DNA from: Actinomyces bowdenii
Lineage (GTDB): Bacteria; Actinomycetota; Actinomycetes; Actinomycetales; Actinomycetaceae
DNA length: 64,000 bases
NCBI RefSeq assembly: GCF_017592395.1
Contig: NZ_JAGFOU010000003.1
Location: forward strand, 1-64,000
Direction: 5' to 3'
Made by a program: the position numbers and the translations under genes. Below are positions 17,395 through 25,478 of the stretch, piece after piece (the first letter of the stretch is position 1; every line of letters starts with the position of its first letter). The notes beneath the pieces are model-generated. The model was not told the DNA's origin. It ran no database searches and worked only from the letters and a program-made list of their open reading frames with translations.

Positions 17395-18435
17395 ATGACC
17401 ACCCATACGCCGGCCCAGGCGGCCGATCCGCACCACCGCTCCAAAGGAGCCAAGGCCCAGTCGCGGCTGGCGATGATCCTCATCGCCCCCACCGTGCTGG
17501 TCCTCACCGTCGTCATCGTCATCCCCATCATCCAGTCCCTCATCCAGTCCCTGTACGGCAAGCCCGGGCTCGACCCCGAGACCGGCTTCTACACCGAGGG
17601 CGAGCCCTTTATCGGACTGGAGAACTACACCAAGATCTTCACCGAGGCGGGCGGCCGCTTCTGGACCGCCATGTTCAACACCACGCTCTTCGGCGTGGTC
17701 ACCGTCCTGCTGGAGACGATCCTGGGGGTCGCCATGGCCCTCATCATGCACCGCGCCATGAGGGGCCGCGGGATCGTGCGCGCCTCCATCCTGGTGCCCT
17801 GGGCCATCCCCACGGCCGTCTCGGCCATCCTGTGGGGCTGGATCTTCAACCAGAACGGCGTGGCCAACGCGATCCTGGGTCAGCACATCATGTGGGCCTC
17901 GGGGAACTGGGGCGCCAAGTGGGCGATCATCATCGCCGATGTGTGGAAGACCGCGCCGTATATCGGCCTGCTGACCCTGGCCGGGCTCCAGGTCATCCCC
18001 GATGAGGTCTACGAGGCCGCCAAGATCGATGGCGCCAACGCCTGGAGGCGCTTCACGGCCATCACCCTGCCCCTGGTCAAGCCGGCCCTGGTGGTGGCGG
18101 TCCTCTTCCGCGCCCTGGACGCCCTGCGCATGTTCGACCTGCCCTACATCCTCATCGGGCCGCGCAAGGCCTCGGTGGAGACGATGTCCATGCTGGTCCA
18201 GGATGAGGCCTCCAATACCCGCTACGGCAGTGCCGCGGCCTATGCGCTCATCCTCTTCCTCTACGTCTTCATCATCGCCTTCGCCTTCGTCAAGATCCTG
18301 GGAGCCGACCTGGGCGCCTCCACCGAGCGCAGGCCGCGCAAGGGCGCCAAGCTCCCCGTCACCGCCTTCCTTCCCAAGCGCCGCCGTCCCGCTGACGCGC
18401 CCGTGGCCCAGGGAGCGAACAGGAGTCAGTCATGA
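17395..18435 (+). CDS. Sugar ABC transporter permease, MalF type
   Basis: This is an inner membrane permease of 346 residues with six predicted helices, beginning SRLAMILIAPTVLVLTVVIV after a cytoplasmic N-terminus. The binding-protein-dependent EAA loop is seen as EVYEAAKIDGANAWRRFTAI, followed by LPLVKPALVV, and would contact the ATPase. The C-terminal 45 residues are basic and soluble. ATG 17395 follows AAGGACA. The 165-bp gap from the binding protein gene has no strong hairpin, and the stop overlaps the next permease by 4 bp. Confidence 0.92.
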   Translation: MTTHTPAQAADPHHRSKGAKAQSRLAMILIAPTVLVLTVVIVIPIIQSLIQSLYGKPGLDPETGFYTEGEPFIGLENYTKIFTEAGGRFWTAMFNTTLFGVVTVLLETILGVAMALIMHRAMRGRGIVRASILVPWAIPTAVSAILWGWIFNQNGVANAILGQHIMWASGNWGAKWAIIIADVWKTAPYIGLLTLAGLQVIPDEVYEAAKIDGANAWRRFTAITLPLVKPALVVAVLFRALDALRMFDLPYILIGPRKASVETMSMLVQDEASNTRYGSAAAYALILFLYVFIIAFAFVKILGADLGASTERRPRKGAKLPVTAFLPKRRRPADAPVAQGANRSQS

Positions 18436-19325
18436 GCACCCCAGTCGCAGCAGCTCCCGCCTCCTCGAAGGCGGATAAGCCCGCGGAGTACCGCTTCAAG
18501 CGCCACATCTGGGGCCAGGTCTTCTCCACCCTGGGCATCGGGCTCATCGTCATCTACTGCCTGGCGCCCTTCTACTGGATGCTGGTCTCCTCCCTGCGCC
18601 CGGACTCCGAGATCTTCGACAACAGCTGGTGGCCGGCCAACCCGTCGCTGGAGAACTACGAGGCGGTCTTCTCGGCGAAGAACAACTTCGTCTCCGGCCT
18701 GGTCAACTCCCTCATCGTCTCGGTGGCGGTGACGATCATCGCCCTGGCGGTCGCCACCTTCACCTCCTACGCCCTGGCGCGGCTGGACTTCCGGGGCAAG
18801 GGCATGCTGCTCATGCTCATCATCGCCACCTCGATGTTCCCCCTGGTGGCCATCATCGTGCCCCTGCTGAAGAACTTCTCCAACTGGGGCTGGGTGGACA
18901 CCTACCAGGCGATGATCATCCCGGACCTGTCCTTCTCCCTGCCCCTGGCGGTGTGGAACCTCACGAGCTTCTTCCGCCAGATGCCCCAGGAGCTGGAGCA
19001 GGCCGCCATGGTGGACGGGTGCACCCCGGGGCAGGCCTTCCGCAAGGTCATCCTGCCGCTGGCCGCCCCCGGTATCTTCACCACGGCGATCATCATCTTC
19101 ATCGGTGCGTGGAATGAGTTCCTCGTGGCCGTGACGATGATCAAGAACCCCGCGATGCAGCCCGCGACAGTGCTGCTGGCCAAGTTCACCGGGGCCACGC
19201 AGTTCAACACCCCCTTCGGCTCGCAGATGGCTGCTGGAGTGGTGATGACCCTGCCACTGGTCCTCATGGTGCTGTTCTTCCAGCGCCGCATCGTGGCCGG
19301 ACTGGCCGCCGGGGGCGTGAAGTAG
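18432..19325 (+). CDS. Sugar ABC transporter permease, MalG type
   Basis: This is the partner permease, 297 residues with six helices, and forms the translocation channel with the upstream MalF-type protein. The EAA loop is ELEQAAMVDGCTPGQAFRKV, then ILPLAAPG. The N-terminal cytoplasmic region (about 30 residues) is followed by the first helix, VFSTLGIGLIVIYCLAPFYW. The C-terminus ends RRIVAGLAAGGVK, the usual end for this family. Translation is coupled to the preceding gene by an ATGA overlap at 18432. Confidence 0.93.
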   Translation: MSTPVAAAPASSKADKPAEYRFKRHIWGQVFSTLGIGLIVIYCLAPFYWMLVSSLRPDSEIFDNSWWPANPSLENYEAVFSAKNNFVSGLVNSLIVSVAVTIIALAVATFTSYALARLDFRGKGMLLMLIIATSMFPLVAIIVPLLKNFSNWGWVDTYQAMIIPDLSFSLPLAVWNLTSFFRQMPQELEQAAMVDGCTPGQAFRKVILPLAAPGIFTTAIIIFIGAWNEFLVAVTMIKNPAMQPATVLLAKFTGATQFNTPFGSQMAAGVVMTLPLVLMVLFFQRRIVAGLAAGGVK

Positions 19326-19360
19326 CCCCGGCCCGTTCTCTCACAGTCACGACCGGCTCG

Positions 19361-19409
19361 TCGGCCTGAGCCGCCCGAGGCCCGCCTCACTGCGGGCGGC
19401 TCAGGCCGA
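19361..19409 (+). terminator. Perfect 17-bp hairpin between permease and glucosidase genes
   Basis: The arms TCGGCCTGAGCCGCCCG and CGGGCGGCTCAGGCCGA enclose a 15-nt loop. It sits inside the cluster, 36 bp after the permease stop and 85 bp before the GH13 start. It could attenuate expression of the glucosidase or stabilise the transporter mRNA end. Confidence 0.65.
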
Positions 19410-19494
19410 TGCCTGTCCGATCCATCCTCGCCGGTGATCGGCGGCCCCTGGCGGCCCGCCGGTGCCCGCTGCCCCTCGCCCCCTGGAGCCCGCC

Positions 19495-21294
19495 ATGCCC
19501 CACCTCGATGCCCCTGATCGTGCCGATGCCGGCGCCTGGTGGCGCGACGCCGTCATCTACCAGGTCTACCCGCGCTCCTTCGCCGACTCCGACGGCGACG
19601 GCCTGGGCGACCTGCCCGGCATCCGCCGGCACGTGGACCACTTGGCGGCCCTGGGCGTGGACGCCGTCTGGCTCTCCCCGTTCTACCCCTCCCCGCAGGT
19701 CGACGCCGGCTACGACGTCTCGGACTACTGCGGCGTCGCCCCGGAGTACGGCACCCTGGAGGACTTCGACGCCCTGGTGGGCGACCTGCACGCCGCGGGC
19801 CTGAGGGTCATCATCGACCTGGTCCCCAACCACAGCTCCTGGGACCACCCCTGGTTCCGCCGGGCCCTGGCGGCGGGGCCCGGCTCGCCCGAGCGCGAGC
19901 GCTACATCTTCCGCCACAGCCCGCGGGCCGCGCCCAACAACTGGGGCTCCCTGTTCGGCGGGCCAGCCTGGCAGGCGGTCGAGCCCCTGACCGGTCAGGA
20001 GTGCGACCGCGGGTGGTGGTACCTCCACCTCTTCGCCGCCGAGCAGCCGGACTTCAACTGGGACAACGAGGAGGTCCGTGCCCACTTCCGCGACGTCCTG
20101 CGCTTCTGGGTGGCGCGCGGAGTCGACGGCTTCCGGGTCGACGTGGCCCATGGCCTGGCCAAGGCCCCGGGCCTGCCCGACGACGAGCTGGGCCCCGACC
20201 GCTGGAACGTGGCCGGGGCGGCGCAGGGCGGCGCCGTCGAGAAGCGCCCCGATACCGGGCCTGCCTTCAACCAGCCGGGGGTTCACGAGATCTACCGCGA
20301 GTGGCGCCGCGTCCTGGACGGGCTGGGGCCCGACCTGCTGCTCGTGGCCGAGGCCTGGGTGGAGCCGGAGGAGGAGTCCGCCCTCTACGTGCGCCCCGAC
20401 GAGATGGGCCAGGCCTTCAACTTCGCCTTCCTGCGGGCCGGGTGGCAGGCGGCCGAGATCCGCCGGGTCATTGACGCCTCCCTGGCGGCCAACGGCGCCG
20501 TGGGAGCCCCGACCACCTGGGTGCTGTCCAACCACGACGTCGTGCGCCACACCACCCGCTTCGGCTACCCGCCGGGGACCGGGACCGATGCGGGCATCGG
20601 CCCGGGCGACCCCCAGCCCGATGCCGCCCTGGGCCTGGCCCGGGCGCGCGCGGCCTGCCTGCTCATGCTGGGCCTGCCGGGCAGCGCCTACCTCTACCAG
20701 GGCGAGGAGCTGGGCCTTCCCGAGCACACCACCTTGGCGGACGAGGCGCGCCAGGACCCCACCTGGGAGCGCACCGGGGGCTCCGTGCGGGGGCGCGACG
20801 GCTGCCGCGTCCCCCTGCCCTGGAGCCCGGGTGGCGAGTCCTACGGCTTCAACAGCACCGGCCGCACCTGGCTGCCCCAGCCCCAGGGGTGGGGCGCCTA
20901 CAGCCCGCCGGCCCAGGAGCAGGACCCCGGCTTCACACTGGCGCTCTACCGCCGGTGCCTGGCCCTCAGACGGGAGCTGGGCCTGGGGCGGGGAGGATGC
21001 CAGTGGCTGAGCACCCCTCCGGGAGTGCTGGCGCTGCGCAACCGGGGGGTGACCATCGTGCTCAACACCACCGGCACCGACTACCACCACCGCGAGCCCG
21101 GCAGGCTGCTCCTGGCCTCCTGGGCGGCGGGCGATGAGGCCCGGGGCGGCCCCGCGGGGCAGCGGAGCGACGGCGTCGTCGTGCCCGCCAACGGCTGCTG
21201 CTGGTGGCGGGCCGAGGCGCCGGCCCTCACGGGGCAGGACCAGGGCACCGGCGGGAGCCGGGAGCCGCAGGACTCCAACGGCCCCACCCGCTGA
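19495..21294 (+). CDS. GH13 alpha-glucosidase (oligo-1,6-/alpha-1,4-glucosidase type)
   Basis: This cytoplasmic glycoside hydrolase of 599 residues would cleave terminal alpha-glucosidic bonds of imported oligosaccharides. The N-terminus WWRDAVIYQVYPRSFADSDG begins the (beta/alpha)8 barrel. Conserved regions are DLVPNH (I), GFRVDVAHGL with the nucleophile Asp (II), LLVAEAWV with the acid/base Glu (III), and VLSNHDVVRH with the transition-state Asp (IV). No signal peptide is present. ATG 19495 follows CTGGAG. An in-frame GTG at 19462 is less likely. It shares the cluster with the transporter upstream and the LacI regulator downstream. Confidence 0.92.
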   Translation: MPHLDAPDRADAGAWWRDAVIYQVYPRSFADSDGDGLGDLPGIRRHVDHLAALGVDAVWLSPFYPSPQVDAGYDVSDYCGVAPEYGTLEDFDALVGDLHAAGLRVIIDLVPNHSSWDHPWFRRALAAGPGSPERERYIFRHSPRAAPNNWGSLFGGPAWQAVEPLTGQECDRGWWYLHLFAAEQPDFNWDNEEVRAHFRDVLRFWVARGVDGFRVDVAHGLAKAPGLPDDELGPDRWNVAGAAQGGAVEKRPDTGPAFNQPGVHEIYREWRRVLDGLGPDLLLVAEAWVEPEEESALYVRPDEMGQAFNFAFLRAGWQAAEIRRVIDASLAANGAVGAPTTWVLSNHDVVRHTTRFGYPPGTGTDAGIGPGDPQPDAALGLARARAACLLMLGLPGSAYLYQGEELGLPEHTTLADEARQDPTWERTGGSVRGRDGCRVPLPWSPGGESYGFNSTGRTWLPQPQGWGAYSPPAQEQDPGFTLALYRRCLALRRELGLGRGGCQWLSTPPGVLALRNRGVTIVLNTTGTDYHHREPGRLLLASWAAGDEARGGPAGQRSDGVVVPANGCCWWRAEAPALTGQDQGTGGSREPQDSNGPTR

Positions 21295-21339
21295 GGATCG
21301 GCGCAGCGGTGCGGACTGGGGCGGAGCAGGAGGACGGCG

Positions 21340-22344
21340 ATGGCCGCGACGCGCGCTGAGGTCGCCCGGCTGGCCGGGGTCTCGCCCTCCACCGTCACCT
21401 ACGTGCTCACCGGGCAGCGCTCCACCACTGCCGCGACCCGGGAGCGGGTGCTGCGGGCCGTGGAGGAGCTGGGCTACCTGCCCAACACCGCGGCCCGCTC
21501 CCTGGCCTCCCGGGGGATGCGGTCGGTCGGAGTGCTGTTCCGCAGGCAGCGCACGACCATCGACGCCAATGACCTGGACTACGTGGATGGGGCGCGCGCG
21601 GCCCTGGAGAGCAGGGGCATCCAGGTGGTCCTGCCGGTGCTCAGCTCGGGGGCGGTGGCCACCGAGCTGGACACCATGGTGCGCTCCCAGTCGGTGGATG
21701 GGGCGATCCTCATGGATGTGGTGCGCCGCGACCTCAGGGAGCGGCTCCTGCGCGAGGCCGGTCTGCCCACGGTGATGATCGGGACCTCCGGGGTGGCCGG
21801 CGGGGCGCCGTCCATCGACGCGGACTTCGACCAGATGGCGCTGTGCGCCCTGGAGCACCTCAGGGCCCTGGGCCACCGGCGGATCCTGGGACTCATGCGC
21901 CGCGTGGGCGGGCGGGACGCCAACGCCTACCATGCGGCGATCCGCGGGCTGAGGCGGTCGGTCTGCCGGCTGGGTATGGAGGCGGTGATCCGGAGCGAGC
22001 CGGACAGCGCCCTGGTAGGGGCGGACCTGGTGGGGCGCGGGGGACTGGTGGAGGACTGCACCGCCGTGGTGGCCAACAATCCCGTGGCGGTCATCGGCCT
22101 GGCCTGCGCCACGCGCGCCTACGGGCTGCGCATCCCCCAGGACCTGTCCGTCATCGCCCTGGGGGTCACCGAGTACCGGGGCCGCCCGGATGCGGCCTTC
22201 AGCGAGTGCAGTGTGGACCGTGAGGCGATGGGGCGCACCGCCGGCGAGCTGCTGCTGCACCATGCGCGCGGCGAGACGGTGGCGCGGCGGGTCCTCATTC
22301 CCTCGCGCCTCATCGACCGGGGCTCGACGGCGCCGCCGGCCTGA
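21340..22344 (+). CDS. LacI-family transcriptional regulator
   Basis: This 334-residue repressor has an N-terminal HTH (RAEVARLAGVSPSTVTYVLT) and hinge helix (PNTAARSLASRGMRSVGVLF), then a periplasmic-binding-protein-like effector domain ending in PSRLIDRGS. Position 19 of the HTH region has Tyr-Val-Leu in place of the common SxVLN. It is the last gene of the alpha-glucoside cluster, starting at an ATG with GGAGGAC upstream. It likely controls the promoter at 15823 by binding its palindrome and responding to the transported sugar. That link is inferred from position. Confidence 0.9.
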   Translation: MAATRAEVARLAGVSPSTVTYVLTGQRSTTAATRERVLRAVEELGYLPNTAARSLASRGMRSVGVLFRRQRTTIDANDLDYVDGARAALESRGIQVVLPVLSSGAVATELDTMVRSQSVDGAILMDVVRRDLRERLLREAGLPTVMIGTSGVAGGAPSIDADFDQMALCALEHLRALGHRRILGLMRRVGGRDANAYHAAIRGLRRSVCRLGMEAVIRSEPDSALVGADLVGRGGLVEDCTAVVANNPVAVIGLACATRAYGLRIPQDLSVIALGVTEYRGRPDAAFSECSVDREAMGRTAGELLLHHARGETVARRVLIPSRLIDRGSTAPPA

Positions 22345-22361
22345 GGCCGCGTCCATCCCAA

Positions 22362-22438
22362 CCGCGGTCTTCCCCCTCTGGACGCGGATCCGCCCCCTGA
22401 GGATGGGCGAATCCGCGTCCAGAAGGGGAGAACCGCGG
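22362..22438. terminator. 77-bp hairpin, family member 1, between lacI-type gene and valS
   Basis: The arms are 34 nt each, from CCGCGG at 22362-22367 to CCGCGG at 22433-22438, with four mismatched or wobble positions. It lies between two convergent genes and probably ends both transcripts. A related hairpin is at 44156-44232, sharing GACGC, AATCCGCGTC, AAGGG and CCGCGG blocks. Confidence 0.8.
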
Positions 22439-22450
22439 GCGCGGGGCCCT

Positions 22451-25264
22451 CTACTTCTTGGCGGGGGCCTGGCCCAGCTCGACGGCGGTCACGGTCACGG
22501 GGGCGCTCTCGGCCGTACCGCCGTCCGCGCCCGCCTCGGGGGCCGGAGCGGTCTCGACGGTGAAGGGACCGGTGACCTTGGCGGCCTCGACCAGGTCCGT
22601 GCGCACGGCCTCGATGGCCCGGGCATGCTCGGGCTCCGCCGCCAGGGCCACCGAGAGGATCGGCGTCCTCTGGCTGGTCTTGGCCTCGGACTTCACCTTG
22701 CGCAGCGCCGCCAGGGCCGCGCCCGCCTGGGCCACCAGGGCGGGGTCGGCACCGGCCGCGGCCCGGCGCAGGGCCTCGGCCCCGGGCCAGGCGGCGCGGT
22801 GCACCGAGCCGGTGCGGTACCAGCTCCACACCTCCTCGGTGGCGAAGGGCAGGAAGGGGGCGAAGAGCCGCACGAAGGTGTCCACCGCGATGGCCAGCGT
22901 GGTGCGGGCGCTGCGCACCGCACCGGCCCCATGCTCTCCCCCCAGGTCATTGGCGCGGTCCTTGACCAGCTCGATGTAGTCATCGCAGAAGGTCCAGAAG
23001 AAGGACTCGGCCACCTCCAGGGCGCGGGCGTGCCCGAAGTCCTCGAAGGCGGCCGTGGCCGTCTCGACCACCTCGGCCAGGGCCGCCAGCACCGCCCGGT
23101 CGATCGGCTCGCTCACCTGGGAGGCATCCAGGCTCGGGGCCGGAACCGCGGCCAGCGCCTCCTCATCGGCGTCCCACGGGATGCCCATGGACAGGGCGAA
23201 CTTGGAGGCGTTGAGGATCTTGATGGCCAGGCGGCGGCCGATCTTGATCTGGGTCTCCTCGAAGGCGGCGTCCATGCCCAGGCGGGCCGAGGCCGCCCAG
23301 TAGCGCACCGCGTCGGAGCCGTACTTCTCCAGCAGGCCCATGGGGGTGACCACATTGCCCTTGGACTTGCTCATCTTCTTGCGGTCGGGGTCCAGGATCC
23401 ACCCGGAGATGCCCGCATGCCGCCACGGCAGGGAGCCGAATTCCAGGTCGGCGCGGACCACCGAGGAGAACAGCCAGGTGCGGATGATGTCCTGGCCCTG
23501 GGGGCGCAGGTCCATGGGGTAGACCCGGGCGAACAGGTCCTCGTCGCCCAGCCAGCCCGAGGCCAGCTGGGGGGTCAGGGAGGAGGTGGCCCAGGTGTCC
23601 ATGATGTCGAGCTCGCCGACGAACCCGCCCGGCTCGCCGCGCTGGTCCTCGGTGTAGCCCGCGGGGACGTCGGAGGAGGGGTCGACGGGCAGGTCGGCCT
23701 CATCGGGGGTGATGATGGCGTCGTGGTCGACCTCGCCGTCGGCCCCCACGCGGTACCACACGGGGAAGGGCACGCCGAAGAAGCGCTGGCGGGAGATGAG
23801 CCAGTCGTTGTTCAGGCCCCCCACCCAGTTCTCGTAGCGCACCCGCATGAAGTCGGGGTGGAAGTCCAGCTCCTGCCCGCGCTCCAGCAGCTCGGCGGCC
23901 AGGTCCTTGCCCGAGGCCGGGTTGGTCCACTGCCTGCCGCCGTTGCGGATGTACCACTGGCGGGAGGTGACGATCTCCAGGGGCTTGTCGCCCTTCTCGA
24001 AGAAGTTCGTCTGGCGCACGGTCCTCACCGGCTCCCCGCGCAGCTCCCCGCTGGCCGTCAGCTCGGCCACCAGGGCCTCTCGGGCGGAGAAGGCGGTCTT
24101 GCCCGCCATGGCCGCGTAGGCGGCGCGCCCGGCCTCGGAGGTGATCCACTCGGGGGTCTCGGTCTCGATGCGCCCGTCCTTGCGCAGGATGGCGCGCAGC
24201 GGCAGGCCCAGGTCCCGCCACCAGTCGATGTCGGTGGTGTCGCCGAAGGTGCAGCACATGGCGATGCCCGCGCCCTTGTCCCGCTCCGCGGCGGGGTGGG
24301 CCAGGACCGGGACCTCGACGCCGAAGACGGGGGAGGCCACCGTGGTGCCGAACAGGGGCTGGTAGCGCTCGTCGTCGGGGTGGGCCACCAGGGCCACGCA
24401 GGCGGCCAGCAGCTCGGGGCGGGTGGTCTCGATGCACACGTCATGGGTGCCGCCGGGGCCCTGCTCCACCGGGGCCCCGGCCGCGGCGGCGCGCTGGGCG
24501 GCCTCGGCATCGACGAGGTGGAAGGCCAGGCGGTGGTAGAAGCCCGGGTACTCACGGGACTCCAGCTCGGCCTGGGCCACGGCGGTCTGGAAGGTCACGT
24601 CCCACAGGCCGGGTGCCGCGGCCTGGTAGGCCTCGCCGCGGGCCAGGTTGCGCAGGAAGGCGGCCTGGGCCACCTGGCGGGCCCGCTCGCCGATGGTCTG
24701 GTAGGTGTGCGACCAGTCCACGCTCAGGCCCAGGCGCCGCCACAGGGCCTCGAAGAGCTTCTCGTCCTCTAGGGTCAGGCGCTCGCACAGCTCGACGAAG
24801 TTCCTGCGCGAGACCGGCACCTGGTCCCTGGCCTTGATGGACTTGCCCTCGCCACCCTCATGGGGCGGGGTGAAACCGGGCTCGTAGGGCAGGGAGGGGT
24901 CGCAGCGCACCCCGAAGTAGTTCTGGACCCGGCGCTCGGTGGGCAGGCCGTTGTCGTCCCAGCCCATGGGGTAGAACACCGCCTTGCCGCGCATGCGCTG
25001 GAAGCGCGCCACGGTGTCGGTGTGGGTGTAGGAGAAGACGTGCCCCACGTGCAGGGAGCCCGAGACGGTGGGGGGAGGGGTGTCGATGGAGAAGACCTCG
25101 GAGCGCTGGGCACCGCGGTCGAAGGCGTAGGTTCCGGCCTCCTCCCAGTGCTGGCCCCAGGCCTCCTCCAGCCCATCGGCGCTGACCCTGTCCGGCACGC
25201 GCGGGCTGTGGAGCTCGGAGGGCAGGTGGCGGGAGGTCCGCTCGGAGGAGGAGGTCTCAGACAT
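22451..25264 (-). CDS. valS: Valyl-tRNA synthetase
   Basis: This class I synthetase of 937 residues charges tRNA-Val. The HIGH-type motif is HVGH in TVSGSLHVGHVFSYTH. KMSKS is intact in KKMSKSKGNVV. The editing (CP1) domain includes THDVCIETTRPELLAACVAL. The anticodon-binding domain contains FFWTFCDDYIELVK, and the C-terminus is a short Ala/Glu-rich tail rather than a long coiled coil. The ATG at 25264 begins MSETSSSE. The longer open frame upstream is not family-like. It is monocistronic on the minus strand, divergent from arc. No T-box was recognised upstream. Confidence 0.95.
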   Translation of the reverse strand: MSETSSSERTSRHLPSELHSPRVPDRVSADGLEEAWGQHWEEAGTYAFDRGAQRSEVFSIDTPPPTVSGSLHVGHVFSYTHTDTVARFQRMRGKAVFYPMGWDDNGLPTERRVQNYFGVRCDPSLPYEPGFTPPHEGGEGKSIKARDQVPVSRRNFVELCERLTLEDEKLFEALWRRLGLSVDWSHTYQTIGERARQVAQAAFLRNLARGEAYQAAAPGLWDVTFQTAVAQAELESREYPGFYHRLAFHLVDAEAAQRAAAAGAPVEQGPGGTHDVCIETTRPELLAACVALVAHPDDERYQPLFGTTVASPVFGVEVPVLAHPAAERDKGAGIAMCCTFGDTTDIDWWRDLGLPLRAILRKDGRIETETPEWITSEAGRAAYAAMAGKTAFSAREALVAELTASGELRGEPVRTVRQTNFFEKGDKPLEIVTSRQWYIRNGGRQWTNPASGKDLAAELLERGQELDFHPDFMRVRYENWVGGLNNDWLISRQRFFGVPFPVWYRVGADGEVDHDAIITPDEADLPVDPSSDVPAGYTEDQRGEPGGFVGELDIMDTWATSSLTPQLASGWLGDEDLFARVYPMDLRPQGQDIIRTWLFSSVVRADLEFGSLPWRHAGISGWILDPDRKKMSKSKGNVVTPMGLLEKYGSDAVRYWAASARLGMDAAFEETQIKIGRRLAIKILNASKFALSMGIPWDADEEALAAVPAPSLDASQVSEPIDRAVLAALAEVVETATAAFEDFGHARALEVAESFFWTFCDDYIELVKDRANDLGGEHGAGAVRSARTTLAIAVDTFVRLFAPFLPFATEEVWSWYRTGSVHRAAWPGAEALRRAAAGADPALVAQAGAALAALRKVKSEAKTSQRTPILSVALAAEPEHARAIEAVRTDLVEAAKVTGPFTVETAPAPEAGADGGTAESAPVTVTAVELGQAPAKK

Positions 25265-25478
25265 GGGCGTGATTCTGTCACGTCCGGTGCGCGGGCCTCG
25301 ACACGGCCCGCTGTGAGGTCGGCGGAGGCACCGCCCGCCGCGCTGGGGCGCTGGGCGCCGCCGCCCGAGCCGCCGCCTGCGCAGTGCCCCGGCGCGGGTG
25401 CCCCGGCCGCGCCTCTTGGTACACTCGTACCACAGCGGGATCGAGGAGGACCCCGCGGGCAGGAGACGAGCGGACACC

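Noticed and set aside
19387-22356. A 989-codon minus-strand open frame opposite the GH13 and LacI genes
   Set aside because: It contains no domains, while both plus-strand genes have complete motifs.
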